Positions 1 through 8,234 are shown, counted from the first letter of the stretch. The stretch: DNA of 64,000 nt from Atopomonas hussainii (GCF_900109735.1 NZ_FOAS01000001.1:62001-126000), one strand, 5' to 3'. Program-made: numbers and translations. The notes: a model not told the origin generated them from the letters alone.

Positions 1-503
1 TCGAGCACTTCAAACGGCACACCGCTGCGCTCCAGCACGGCGATGTCTTTCGCCGCGCCATCGAGCTGCGCTTGGGTGCGGAACAATTGGGTGGTGCCCA
101 GCGTGCGGCCTTCGTAGTGAATGCCGGTCTCGGTGCGCAGCTCGTCCAAGCAGTCGCGGCTGTACTCGGCCAAACGCACCATGCGCTCTTTGTTCACCGC
201 ATAGCGGCTGGCGGTGCAGTTGCGCAGCATCTGCAGCATCCAGGTGTACTGATCCGGATTACCGGTGAGTTTGATCGCCAGCGGCGCGTGCTTTTGCAGC
301 AGCCACTTCATGGCTTTCAGCGGAATGCCCGGCGCGGCCCACGGCGAGGCATAGCCGGGGGAGATTTGCCCCGCGTTGGCGTAGCTGGTTTCTAGCGCCG
401 AACCCGGCTGACGATCGACCACTACGACTTCAAAGCCCGCGCGGGCCAGATAGTACGCACTGGTGGTGCCAATCACGCCACTGCCAAGAACCAATACACG
501 CAT
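1..503 (-). CDS. dadA: D-amino acid dehydrogenase small subunit, N-terminal part (runs off window start)
   Basis: This gene oxidatively deaminates D-amino acids, chiefly D-alanine, to 2-oxo acids at the inner membrane and passes electrons to the respiratory chain. About 167 N-terminal residues are visible; the rest lies beyond position 1. Residues 3-20 ([18 protein letters not shown]) form the FAD-binding Rossmann turn. The stretch around residues 39-60 ([20 protein letters not shown]) is characteristic of DadA and separates it from other FAD amino-acid oxidases. The start is the ATG on the complement at 503. An Lrp-family regulator is divergently encoded 147 bp away, matching the dadA/dadR arrangement of pseudomonads, where the regulator answers to alanine. 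The assignment is firm although the gene is truncated by the window edge. Confidence 0.93.
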   Translation of the reverse strand, partial: MRVLVLGSGVIGTTSAYYLARAGFEVVVVDRQPGSALETSYANAGQISPGYASPWAAPGIPLKAMKWLLQKHAPLAIKLTGNPDQYTWMLQMLRNCTASRYAVNKERMVRLAEYSRDCLDELRTETGIHYEGRTLGTTQLFRTQAQLDGAAKDIAVLERSGVPFEVL

Positions 504-580
504 GGAAAACTCCCGTCGCGCCGCTGCGCCACTTGCCGATACAGAGATATTGGCTAGTCTATTGCTGCATAGGCAGTTTT

Positions 581-612
581 ATTCACCAAACATAAAGCGC
601 TGTTTGTTGAAT
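581..612. promoter_or_regulatory. Imperfect 12-bp inverted repeat between dadA and lrp
   Basis: The arms ATTCACCAAACA (581-592) and TGTTTGTTGAAT (601-612) are complementary with one mismatch and are separated by 8 bp. The repeat lies 39 bp upstream of the lrp start and 78 bp from the dadA start. Its place in the divergent control region suggests a binding site for the Lrp/DadR protein; that role is inferred from position and symmetry only. Confidence 0.45.
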
Positions 613-650
613 AGTCTCGACCAAAAGCACTCAAACAAAAGGTTTTCCTG

Positions 651-1139
651 ATGCGCACTCAACATCAAAGCCGCCGCGAGCTGGACAAAATCGACCGTAA
701 GATCTTGCGCATCCTGCAAGAAGAGGCGCGCATCTCGTTCACTGAGCTGGGCGAGCGCGTCGGCCTATCCACCACGCCGTGCACCGAGCGGGTGCGCCGC
801 CTAGAGCGCGAAGGGGTGATCCTTGGCTACTCCGCGCGGCTCAATCCACAGCAGCTCAAGGCCAACCTGTTGGTGTTCGTCGAGATCAGCCTGTCGTTTA
901 AGTCCGGGGATATTTTTGAAGAGTTCCGCCGCGCCGTGCTCAAACTGCCGCATGTGTTGGATTGCCACTTGGTGTCCGGCGACTTCGACTATTTGATCAA
1001 AGCGCGTATTTCGGAAATGGCCAGCTACCGCAAATTGCTCGGCGACATCCTGCTGAAACTGCCGCATGTGCGCGAATCGAAAAGCTACATCGTAATGGAA
1101 GAAGTCAAAGAGACCTTGCAGCTGCCCGTGCCGGACTGA
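651..1139 (+). CDS. lrp: Lrp/AsnC family transcriptional regulator (DadR-like)
   Basis: This is a 162-residue Lrp/AsnC regulator. Residues 12-50 form the N-terminal winged helix-turn-helix (ILRILQEEARISFTELGERVG), and residues about 75-150 form the RAM ligand-binding and oligomerisation domain. Length and domain order are normal for the family. It is transcribed away from dadA, the arrangement in pseudomonads in which the Lrp homologue (DadR) activates the dad operon in response to L-alanine. The chosen ATG is preceded by an AAGG at about -12. A PauB-type amine oxidase gene follows on the same strand. Family membership is certain; control of dadA is inferred from synteny. Confidence 0.92.
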   Translation: MRTQHQSRRELDKIDRKILRILQEEARISFTELGERVGLSTTPCTERVRRLEREGVILGYSARLNPQQLKANLLVFVEISLSFKSGDIFEEFRRAVLKLPHVLDCHLVSGDFDYLIKARISEMASYRKLLGDILLKLPHVRESKSYIVMEEVKETLQLPVPD

Positions 1140-1190
1140 GCGACACCGGCGTGAAGCAAACCGGAATAAACCAAGCATAGATAGCCACTG

Positions 1191-1208
1191 GCTAAACCTA
1201 GGTTTAGC
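1191..1208. promoter_or_regulatory. Perfect 18-bp palindrome upstream of the amine oxidase gene
   Basis: GCTAAACCTAGGTTTAGC reads the same on both strands. It lies 52 bp after the lrp stop and 78 bp before the oxidase start. A second short palindrome, GGCCTAAGGCC, follows at 1220-1230, and a GG-N10-GC arrangement ending in ATTGC (1227-1240) resembles a weak sigma-54 -24/-12 element. There is no T-run, so an operator is more likely than a terminator. The binding protein is unknown. Confidence 0.45.
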
Positions 1209-1285
1209 AGTGTGCCCTTGGCCTAAGGCCGGGGCATTGCTAGTCTGCGTGCAATTTATTGAGCAAAAAATTCAGGATATTCACC

Positions 1286-2590
1286 ATGAGCGCGCGCATT
1301 CCCGTGCACAGCGAGCAACATGCTCCGTCTTATTACGCCGCCACCGCCACCCGGCAAACCAGCTACGCGCCGCTCAAAGGCGCCGTGCAAGCCGATGTGT
1401 GCATCGTCGGCGGTGGCTTTACCGGCCTGAACAGCGCGATTGAGCTGGCCGAGCGCGGCTACAAGGTGGTGCTGCTCGAAGCCCGCAAAATCGGCTGGGG
1501 CGCCAGCGGGCGCAACGGCGGGCAGCTGATTCGCGGTGTCGGCCACGGCCTTGAACAGTTCGAGAAACACATCGGCAGCGAAGGCGTGCTGGCCATGAAG
1601 CACATGGGCTTGGAAGCGGTCGAGATCGTCCGCCAGCGCGTGGCCAAATACAAAATCGACTGCGACCTGACTTGGGGCTACTGCGACTTAGCCAACAAGC
1701 GCCGGCATGTTGAAGACTTTTTTGAAGACCTGCACGAGCTGCAAGCACTCGGCTACCGCCACGAACTGCGCCTGCTGGATAAAACCCAGATGCACGAAGT
1801 GGTCGGCAGCGAAGGCTATCTCGGCGGGCTGATCGACATGGGCTCGGGGCATCTGCACCCGCTCAATTTAGCCTTGGGCGAAGCCGCCGCCGCCGAAAGC
1901 TTGGGCGTGCAACTGCACGAGCAATCGGCGGTCACCCGCATCGATTACGGCAACAGCGTAGCCGTGCACACCGCGCAAGGTTGCGTGCAGGCCAACACGT
2001 TAATTCTTGGCTGCAACGCCTACATGAACCAACTCAACCCGCAGCTGGGCGGCCAAGTGCTGCCCGCCGGCAGCTACATCATCGCCACCGAACCACTGAG
2101 CGAAGAACAAGCGCAGCGCTTGATTCCGCAGAACATGGCGCTGTGCGACCAGCGTGTCGCGCTGGACTACTACCGCCTATCGGCTGACCGCCGCCTGCTG
2201 TTCGGCGGTGCATGCAACTATTCCGGACGCGACCCCAAAGACATCGTCGCCTTTATGCGCCCGAAGATGCTCAAAGTATTCCCGGAGCTAGCCAACACCC
2301 GCATCGACTTCGCCTGGGGCGGCATGATCGGCATTGGCGCAAACCGCCTGCCACAAATTGGCCGCTTGCCAGAGCAGCCCAACGTGTACTTCGCACAGGC
2401 CTATTCCGGCCATGGCGTCAACGCCACACATCTGGCCGGCAAGCTGCTCGCCGAGGCGATTCACGGACAAAGCAACGGTTTTGACCTGTTCGCCAAAGTG
2501 CCGCACATGACCTTCCCCGGCGGCCCCGCGCTACGCTCGCCGCTGCTGGCGGCCGGCATGCTCTGGCACCGGTTGCTGGATATCGTCTAA
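1286..2590 (+). CDS. FAD-dependent amine oxidoreductase, PauB/PuuB (gamma-glutamylputrescine oxidase) type
   Basis: The 434-residue protein belongs to the DAO-fold FAD oxidoreductases that include PuuB and Pseudomonas PauB, which oxidise gamma-glutamylated polyamines to aldehydes. An FAD-binding GGGFTG motif sits near residues 41-46, followed by ELAERGYKVVLLEA and the family signature GWGASGRNGGQ. The C-terminal half carries GGACNYSGRD and AYSGHGVNATHLAGKLLAEA, typical of this family. I chose the ATG at 1286, with AGGA 8 bp upstream, over an in-frame TTG at 1259. The downstream aldehyde dehydrogenase (6166-7659) would take its product, and the same pairing occurs near dadA in P. aeruginosa. 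A paralogue of identical length lies at 59788-61089. The exact substrate cannot be read from the sequence. Confidence 0.88.
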   Translation: MSARIPVHSEQHAPSYYAATATRQTSYAPLKGAVQADVCIVGGGFTGLNSAIELAERGYKVVLLEARKIGWGASGRNGGQLIRGVGHGLEQFEKHIGSEGVLAMKHMGLEAVEIVRQRVAKYKIDCDLTWGYCDLANKRRHVEDFFEDLHELQALGYRHELRLLDKTQMHEVVGSEGYLGGLIDMGSGHLHPLNLALGEAAAAESLGVQLHEQSAVTRIDYGNSVAVHTAQGCVQANTLILGCNAYMNQLNPQLGGQVLPAGSYIIATEPLSEEQAQRLIPQNMALCDQRVALDYYRLSADRRLLFGGACNYSGRDPKDIVAFMRPKMLKVFPELANTRIDFAWGGMIGIGANRLPQIGRLPEQPNVYFAQAYSGHGVNATHLAGKLLAEAIHGQSNGFDLFAKVPHMTFPGGPALRSPLLAAGMLWHRLLDIV

Positions 2591-2605
2591 GCCACATGGC
2601 GCGCT

Positions 2606-2822
2606 CAGCAGGCTGTGTGAAAACGTCGCGAGCGCAGGCTAGGCAAGGCAAAAACAGGCGAAAAAGCGCAGTTTACGTGTGGTAAAAATACTCCGCACAT
2701 CCTGTGCTCCGCCCTGCGGGCCAGCTAAAGCTGTTCAAACCCGCTCCTGCGGGTTTGTGAGCATTTTGAGCCTGTTTTTAACGCCGCATAGCCAAGTGCA
2801 GTAGTTTTCACACAGTCTGCTG
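2606..2822. repeat. MITE-like element, 217 bp, with 19-bp terminal inverted repeats
   Basis: The ends CAGCAGGCTGTGTGAAAAC (2606-2624) and GTTTTCACACAGTCTGCTG (2804-2822) are inverted repeats matching at 18 of 19 positions. A second, perfect inverted repeat lies inside (AAAAACAGGC at 2650-2659, GCCTGTTTTT at 2770-2779), and a hairpin CAAACCCG/CGGGTTTG occupies 2736-2757. It encodes no protein and fills nearly the whole gap between the oxidase and the START-like gene. I recognise the GTGTGAAAAC ends from intergenic repeats in other pseudomonads. No clear target-site duplication is visible. The rest of the 2591-2899 gap holds only a short leader before the next gene. Confidence 0.75.
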
Positions 2823-2899
2823 GCCACCGCCTTGGCGCGCCACGCGCGGCACACACCGCGGTTTCTGACTAGGCTGATGAAAAGTCTGAGAGAGCCGCC

Positions 2900-3370
2900 A
2901 TGCCCTGCCCCGAAGGTTTTATCCGCATCCACAGCCAAGCCGAAATCGCCTGCAGCCCCGCAGAGCTATTTCACTACGTCACCACCCCCGCACGCTGGAA
3001 GGAGTGGCACCACTCGTCACTGCGCACCGGCCCCGGTGCCGAACAACCGCTGGGGGTTGGCGCCCGCTTTGAAGAAGACATCCGTGCCGGCGCGGTTAAC
3101 GCCCACCTGCACTGGCACGTCGACCACGTACAGCCCGAGCAATGCTGGATCGCCCGCGCCGACGGCACCTTGGGCATCGAACTGACCCTACGCTACGACT
3201 TCACCAACGCCCCCAACGGCGTGCTCTTCCAGCGCACGCTGGACTACCGCAGCCGCCACCCGCTGCTGCACTGGCTGCACCGTTTAGTGCTGCGACATAA
3301 GGTAGAAAAGGAATCCGCGCAGGCGCTGCGGGAATTGCAAAAGCAAATTGCGCAGGGGATGCATCGGTAG
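2900..3370 (+). CDS. SRPBCC (START/polyketide-cyclase-like) family protein
   Basis: The 156-residue protein has the sequence pattern of the SRPBCC superfamily: an opening strand with ELFHYVTTPARWKEWHHSS (residues about 21-39), where a Trp-x-x-Trp region closes a ligand cavity, then alternating strands and a long C-terminal helix (KVEKESAQALRELQKQIAQ). The fold binds hydrophobic ligands, but no substrate can be named. The ATG follows a GAGAG purine stretch. It is monocistronic and sits directly downstream of a MITE-like repeat, which may carry or disturb its promoter. It is not a conserved part of the polyamine locus and looks like an insertion between oxidase and transporter. Confidence 0.72.
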   Translation: MPCPEGFIRIHSQAEIACSPAELFHYVTTPARWKEWHHSSLRTGPGAEQPLGVGARFEEDIRAGAVNAHLHWHVDHVQPEQCWIARADGTLGIELTLRYDFTNAPNGVLFQRTLDYRSRHPLLHWLHRLVLRHKVEKESAQALRELQKQIAQGMHR

Positions 3371-3543
3371 TTATGGAGCCAACAATAGAGCGGTAAAGAA
3401 GTGAGCTGTAAACCTATTGCATCAAGCAGGTTAACCCGCAGGCTTAACCTTGCAGCTCAGCTACATTCCCTGCCACTACAGCACTCCAGCCAGCCTTGCT
3501 CAGCCGAGTAGATAGACCAGCTGCTTCATGCTGAAGCAAAGTT

Positions 3544-4305
3544 CTAAATCAAGCGGCCTACCGTCCTTGCCAAAAACGCCTCAATAACCCTTGCAGATTG
3601 CTGAGGTACTGACTGCAAGAGCAAGTGAGGTCCAGCTAGCTCGGTAATCGTTACGCATGGCACGCACAATTGAAAATCTGTGGCACTACCGAACCGAAGC
3701 AGTCGATCAGAAGATGCGAACAGACAAAGCACTGGAACGTTTATCAGAGGCAGCAGAGCCGTCACATCTACACGAAGCGACGCCAGCGCACGGGCACGCA
3801 GCACCCGAGGTGAAACCTTTTGAAGCGCTGTACGCAGATTTTCCCTAAGAGTCTGAGTAGACCACTCGCCCAAAAGCAGCCACGAGAGAAGCACCATCGG
3901 CAAGGCACGAACTGGGCCGATACGCACCAAAGCGGAAATAACTCGCGCAAATGGAATAGGCGGCTTGGCAAAGGTAGTGGAAAGCACCAACCCAACCAAA
4001 TTGGTCGGTGGTGCACTAGCAATAGTGATTGCTAGAGGGCCTGAGAAAGACTCGCCCAAAAGAACAAAGTGAGCTTCTTTAGGCAACTGCGCCCGAACCA
4101 ATGATTCAAGCTCGCTGTAGCTAAGCGGCTGCTCAGGCGGGTAGGCAATGACGTGAACGCGCTTAAAGAGCGGCGAAACAGCATTGGCAAAATCGTCATG
4201 CAGCATAGCCGTGCCATCCAGTCCGGGAAGCACGACAAGCTCAACCTCGGTATCACCTGAGGATTTAAGTGGCTCAATCACGAGGCCTCTAAGCGAGCGC
4301 TGCAT
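3544..4305 (-). CDS. Alpha/beta-fold hydrolase with atypical nucleophile elbow
   Basis: The protein of about 253 residues has an alpha/beta-hydrolase core: a VVLPGLDGTAML oxyanion region, a nucleophile elbow LLGESFSGPLA in which the usual fifth-position Gly of G-x-S-x-G is Ser, VPVLCLFASSDRLL before the catalytic acid, and a C-terminal GPHLLLQSVP supplying the His. I prefer the ATG at 4305, just after the GNAT stop; an in-frame ATG at 4362 would overlap the GNAT by 49 bp. Base composition, counted by eye in two lines, is close to 50 % G+C, well below the flanking genes, which hints at later acquisition. The substrate is unknown. Confidence 0.7.
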   Translation of the reverse strand: MQRSLRGLVIEPLKSSGDTEVELVVLPGLDGTAMLHDDFANAVSPLFKRVHVIAYPPEQPLSYSELESLVRAQLPKEAHFVLLGESFSGPLAITIASAPPTNLVGLVLSTTFAKPPIPFARVISALVRIGPVRALPMVLLSWLLLGEWSTQTLRENLRTALQKVSPRVLRARALASLRVDVTALLPLINVPVLCLFASSDRLLRFGSATDFQLCVPCVTITELAGPHLLLQSVPQQSARVIEAFLARTVGRLI

Positions 4306-4313
4306 ACGCCTAC

Positions 4314-4907
4314 TTACCCGCGCAGCAACCGAAAGCGCAAATTCTCTCTTACCGCCGGCCATTCGCTGGCGATGATGGAGAACACCACGGTATCGCGCAG
4401 GATGCCGTCGGGGCCTTTTTGGTGGCTGCGTAGGATGCCGTCTTGTTTGGCGCCTAAACGGGCGATGGCGGCGCGCGAGCGGGTGTTGTGCCAGTGGGTG
4501 CGGAACTCCACGGCGATGCAGTGCAGCTGCTCGAAGGCGTGGCGCAGCAGCAACAGTTTGGCTTCGGTGTTATAGGGGCCGCGCTGGTAGCTGGCGGCGT
4601 ACCAGGTGTAGCCAATCTCCAAGCGCTGATTGGCTGCATCGACCGCAAAGTAGCGCGTGCAGCCGATCACTTTGCCGCTGTCGCGCTCGGTGATAACAAA
4701 CGGCAGCGCACCTTGTGCAGTCTGCATACGCAGGGCGGTGTCGATGTAATCCTCAACCTTGTCGGGCGCGGGAATCGAGGTAAACCACAGCTGCCACAAC
4801 TCGCCGTCTTGCACGGCGGCGCGCAGGGCGTCGGCATCGTCGCGGGTCAGTGGGCGCAAGCAGACGTGCTCGCCGGTTAAGGTGACAGCTTCAAGCCAGT
4901 GAGCCAT
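4314..4907 (-). CDS. GNAT family N-acetyltransferase (RimJ/RimL type)
   Basis: The 197-residue protein matches the RimJ/RimL-like acetyltransferases: an N-terminal VCLRPLTRDDADALRAAVQD strand-helix, FVITERDSGKVIGCTRYF, RLEIGYTWYAASYQRGPYNTEAKLLLL for the acetyl-CoA loop and following helix, and a late AVEFRTHWHNTRSRAAIARLGA segment. Its family transfers acetyl groups to protein N-termini or small amines; the acceptor is unknown here. The ATG at 4907 has a perfect AGGAGG ahead of it, so the longer frame beginning at 4934 is rejected. It overlaps the end of the MFS gene by 17 bp, showing translational coupling. A hydrolase follows 8 bp downstream. Confidence 0.85.
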   Translation of the reverse strand: MAHWLEAVTLTGEHVCLRPLTRDDADALRAAVQDGELWQLWFTSIPAPDKVEDYIDTALRMQTAQGALPFVITERDSGKVIGCTRYFAVDAANQRLEIGYTWYAASYQRGPYNTEAKLLLLRHAFEQLHCIAVEFRTHWHNTRSRAAIARLGAKQDGILRSHQKGPDGILRDTVVFSIIASEWPAVRENLRFRLLRG

Positions 4908-6084
4908 CTTTCGCCTCCTGCGAATGTGCAGCAAATAAGGGGTAGCGCTTCAATAACCAAAGGAACCACAGCGCGCCGAGGGCCAACAGCCACGGCAACG
5001 CATGGCCGGTGAGCCATTGGCTAGCCGCGCCGGTGCTGGTGGGGCCGAGTAGAGCGCCCACGCCCCAGAGCATGGCGATAAAGGCATTGGCGCGCACTAA
5101 GGCGGTGTCGCGAAAATGCTCGCCGACCAAGATCAGCGACAAGGTATACAAACCACCGGCGCTGGCACCGAACAGCACCAACAGCGGCCACAACAGCCAG
5201 CTGTGCAAGGCCATCGGCATGGCCACGCAAGTGCTCAGCAAAACTACGCCACTGACGGCATACAAGCGGGTGCGCGACACGCGGTCGGCCAGCCAGCCAA
5301 TCGGCAACTGCAAGCAGGCATCGCCAATCACCACCACGCTGACGATGGTCAGCGCCAGCGCTTCGGTATAGCCCTGCTGCAGGGCATACACCGGCAGCAG
5401 GGTGAGCACCATGGACTCGAACGCAGCAAACAGAATCACCGCCCACGCCAACGCCGGATGGGCGCGGATAAAGCCGATTAAGCCCTTGCCCACGGCGGCA
5501 TTGGCATCCACCACCGGCGCGCCTTGGCGGCCGATGAGTAAGAAGATGCCGCCCACTAACAACGCCGCCGACAGCCAAAAACCGGCATCGGTGGCCGTAC
5601 CGAGTAAAGCCAGCAGCAGCGGGCCGAGCAGCTGGCTCACGGCAAAGCCGGTGCCGTACAGCGCCACCCAACGGCCGCGATAGCGCTCGTCGGCCAGTTG
5701 GTTGATCCAGCTTTCGCCGAGTACAAAGGTGATGGTCAGGCAGCTACCGAGCAATAAGCGCAGCAGCAGCCACACCCAGTAATTGGGCACAAGACTTAAA
5801 CCCGCCACCGCCACGGCGCTGAGTAACAGGCTTAGTTGCAGGCTGCGCGGGCCGCCCAAGCGGGCGGCGAGCAGACCGGTTAAGCGCGCGCCAATTAAGG
5901 TGCCGAAGGCCGGCATGGCGGCCATGATGCCGATGGCGAAGGTGCCGTAGCCTTGCGCTTCTAGACGCAGCGATACCAAGGGCAGGCTTACGCCCAGCGA
6001 CAGGCCGACCAGCACCACGCTGCTGCTCACGGCCAGATACGTCAGCCAGCGTTCGGCGCTGGTCATCACCGCATTGCTCATCAT
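4891..6084 (-). CDS. MFS transporter (YcaD-like)
   Basis: This 397-residue, very hydrophobic protein has about twelve membrane segments in two halves, with major-facilitator features: GARLTGLLAARLGGPRSL in the loop between segments 2 and 3, GESWINQLADERYRGRWVALYGTGFAVSQLLGPLLL in segments 4-5, and GWLADRVSRTRLY at the equivalent loop of the second half. The family effluxes or imports small solutes across the inner membrane. It lies between the aldehyde dehydrogenase and the GNAT, all on the minus strand; in P. aeruginosa an MFS gene holds the same place beside the aldehyde dehydrogenase of polyamine catabolism, so a role with amines is possible. Two further Met codons (6081, 6066) could serve as start. 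Confidence 0.85.
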   Translation of the reverse strand: MMSNAVMTSAERWLTYLAVSSSVVLVGLSLGVSLPLVSLRLEAQGYGTFAIGIMAAMPAFGTLIGARLTGLLAARLGGPRSLQLSLLLSAVAVAGLSLVPNYWVWLLLRLLLGSCLTITFVLGESWINQLADERYRGRWVALYGTGFAVSQLLGPLLLALLGTATDAGFWLSAALLVGGIFLLIGRQGAPVVDANAAVGKGLIGFIRAHPALAWAVILFAAFESMVLTLLPVYALQQGYTEALALTIVSVVVIGDACLQLPIGWLADRVSRTRLYAVSGVVLLSTCVAMPMALHSWLLWPLLVLFGASAGGLYTLSLILVGEHFRDTALVRANAFIAMLWGVGALLGPTSTGAASQWLTGHALPWLLALGALWFLWLLKRYPLFAAHSQEAKDGSLA

Positions 6085-6165
6085 GCAAGGCGCCGAGCCG
6101 GCAAGCGCTGGCTTGGCGCATCCTCCCTGTCAGGCTGTGCGGGGCTTGTACCCCTAACTAATCGC

Positions 6166-7659
6166 TTACAGCTTGATCCACGTGGCTTTCAGTTCGGTGT
6201 ACTTATCAAAGGCATGCAGCGACTTGTCGCGGCCATTGCCGGATTGCTTGTAGCCACCGAACGGCGCGGTCATATCGCCGCCGTCGTACTGGTTCACCCA
6301 CATGCTGCCTACACGCAGGGCGCGGGCGGTTTGATGGGCCTTGCTGAGGTTGCTGGTCCAGATCGCAGCAGCCAGACCATAGATGCTGTCGTTAGCAATC
6401 TGGATGGCTTCTTCGGTGCTGTCGAAGGGGATTACCGTCAGCACCGGGCCGAAGATTTCTTCTTGAGCGATGCGCATGGCGTTGTGCGCGTTGTCGAACA
6501 GGGTCGGCTGCACATACACGCCGCCGGTCTCTTGCAGCGTTTGCGCGCCGCCGCACAGCAAGTCGGCGTTATCGGCCTTACCGGCTTCGATAAAGCCCAG
6601 CACGGTATTGAGATGGCCTTGGTCGACCAGCGCACCCACCTTAGTGGCGGGGTCTAGCGCGTGACCAGCCTGCCAGCCCTGCATGGCTTCGACCACCATA
6701 GGCATGAACTGGTCTTTGATCGAGCGCTCAACCAGCAAGCGCGAACCGGCGGTGCACATCTCGCCTTGGTTAAAGCAAATCGCCGCGGCGGCTGCTTCGG
6801 CGGCGTCTTTCAGGCACGGCGCATCGGCGAAGACGATATTGGCACTCTTGCCGCCGGCTTCCAGCCACACGCGCTTCATATTCGATTCGCCAGCGTAAAT
6901 CATCAGCTGCTTGGCAATCTTGGTTGAGCCGGTGAACACCAACGTGTCGACATCCATATGTAGCGCTAGCGCTTTACCCACGGTGTGGCCGTAACCCGGC
7001 AACACGTTGAGCACGCCAGCGGGAATCCCGGCCTCCAGCGCCAGCTGGGCCATGCGGATGGCAGTCAGCGGAGATTTTTCCGACGGCTTGACGATCACCG
7101 AGTTGCCGGTCGCCAGCGCCGGGCCGAGCTTCCACGCAGTCATGATCATCGGGAAGTTCCACGGCACGATAGCCGCCACTACGCCGACCGGCTCGCGGGT
7201 GACTAAGCCCAGCTCGTTGTGCGGGGTGGCAGCCACTTCGTCATAAATCTTGTCGATCGCTTCACCGCTCCAGCGAATCGCCCGCGAGGCGCCGGGCACG
7301 TCCACCCCCAGCGAATCGCTGATCGGCTTACCCATGTCGAGAGTTTCCAGCAGCGCCAGTTCTTCGGCGTGGGCGTCCATTAAGTCGGCGAAGCGCACCA
7401 TAATCTTCTTGCGCTCGGCGGGGGCCATCTGCGACCAAACGCCGGACTCAAACGTGGCGCGGGCATCGGCCACGGCTTTCTCGGCATCGGCGGCGTCACA
7501 GGCGGCGACTTTGGTTAAGAAGCGGCCATCCACCGGGCTCACGCAATCGAACGTGGCGCCATCGGCAGCCGGGCAGAGCGCACCATGAATAAAGGCGCGC
7601 CCTTCGATTTGCAGGGCTTTAGCGCGCGCTTCCCAGTCGGCACGGGTCAGGTTGCTCAT
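6166..7659 (-). CDS. Aldehyde dehydrogenase, gamma-glutamyl-gamma-aminobutyraldehyde type (PauC/KauB/PuuC)
   Basis: The 497-residue enzyme oxidises an aldehyde to an acid with NAD(P)+. The catalytic Glu is at about 267 (LEAGGKSANIVFAD) and the catalytic Cys at 302 (FNQGEMCTAGSR); the cofactor site shows VPWNFPMIMTAWKLGPALATGNSVIVKPSE and FTGSTKIAK. Length and sequence match PauC/KauB of Pseudomonas and PuuC of E. coli, which act after PauB/PuuB on polyamine-derived aldehydes. The start at 7659 has AGAGGTG upstream; an in-frame ATG at 7719 lacks such support. The MFS gene follows on the same strand after 81 bp. With the PauB-type oxidase at 1286 it makes a two-step polyamine pathway. Confidence 0.9.
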   Translation of the reverse strand: MSNLTRADWEARAKALQIEGRAFIHGALCPAADGATFDCVSPVDGRFLTKVAACDAADAEKAVADARATFESGVWSQMAPAERKKIMVRFADLMDAHAEELALLETLDMGKPISDSLGVDVPGASRAIRWSGEAIDKIYDEVAATPHNELGLVTREPVGVVAAIVPWNFPMIMTAWKLGPALATGNSVIVKPSEKSPLTAIRMAQLALEAGIPAGVLNVLPGYGHTVGKALALHMDVDTLVFTGSTKIAKQLMIYAGESNMKRVWLEAGGKSANIVFADAPCLKDAAEAAAAAICFNQGEMCTAGSRLLVERSIKDQFMPMVVEAMQGWQAGHALDPATKVGALVDQGHLNTVLGFIEAGKADNADLLCGGAQTLQETGGVYVQPTLFDNAHNAMRIAQEEIFGPVLTVIPFDSTEEAIQIANDSIYGLAAAIWTSNLSKAHQTARALRVGSMWVNQYDGGDMTAPFGGYKQSGNGRDKSLHAFDKYTELKATWIKL

Positions 7660-7862
7660 GGTGGACACCTCTATAAAAGTCGAATCGGCAAAATGTTGAG
7701 TAAAGCAGTCCGAGCACACTACTGGCGGCGCAGTGGGTTTTCAATATTTTTTACACGGCGTGCAGAAAAACTTGTCACTGAGCTTGGCGGCTGACTAGAC
7801 TGCCGGCCAGCCACCGCCCGAATTAAAGCAGGCCTGACCTGCCTACCGCCGAGAGCCGAGCC

Positions 7863-8234
7863 ATGAATGTAAGCCAGATCGTTGATTTCGCCAGCGCCAC
7901 CACCGCCCCCGAGCATTACGCGCCGGCGCCGGAAAAAGTCCTCAAGGGCGAGCCCAAGCAAAGTGTGCGCAACCACTATTCCAGCCCCTGCGCGCAGTTC
8001 AGCAGCGGCATTTGGGAAGGCGCCGTGGGCCAGTGGCAGGTTAACTACACCGAGCACGAGTACTGCGAGATTCTGCAAGGCGTGTCGGTGCTGCGCGATA
8101 ATGACGGCAACAGTCGCACCGTGCGCGCCGGCGACCGTTTTGTGATTCCCGCCGGTTTCTCCGGTACCTGGGAAGTGTTGGAGCCGTGCCGCAAGGTGTA
8201 TGTGATCTTCGAACCCGCCCAAGCCCCCGCGTAA
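7863..8234 (+). CDS. Cupin domain protein (DUF861 type)
   Basis: A 123-residue single-domain cupin. The barrel motif is seen as GQWQVNYTEHEYCEILQGVSVLRDNDGNSRTVRAGDRFVIPAGFSGTWEVLEPCRKVYVIF, the pattern of the (S)-ureidoglycine aminohydrolase-like DUF861 cupins; the E-H-E-Y-C-E stretch stands where metal ligands usually lie. The enzymatic role is unknown. It is divergent from the aldehyde dehydrogenase (203 bp between starts), and a similar cupin accompanies pseudomonad polyamine and opine loci, so shared control is plausible. A strong hairpin follows the stop. Confidence 0.8.
   Translation: MNVSQIVDFASATTAPEHYAPAPEKVLKGEPKQSVRNHYSSPCAQFSSGIWEGAVGQWQVNYTEHEYCEILQGVSVLRDNDGNSRTVRAGDRFVIPAGFSGTWEVLEPCRKVYVIFEPAQAPA

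Noticed and set aside
1259-1285. TTG start nine codons upstream for the amine oxidase
   Set aside because: The ATG at 1286 has AGGA at good spacing and gives the same 434-residue length as the paralogue.
2606-2822. Repeat read as a Rho-independent terminator for the oxidase gene
   Set aside because: The terminal repeats are 217 bp apart with nested inverted repeats and lack a T-run; an insertion element fits better.
3522-3538. Hairpin TGCTTCA-TGC-TGAAGCA after the hydrolase stop
   Set aside because: Short stem with no T-run on the minus strand; not reliable as a terminator.
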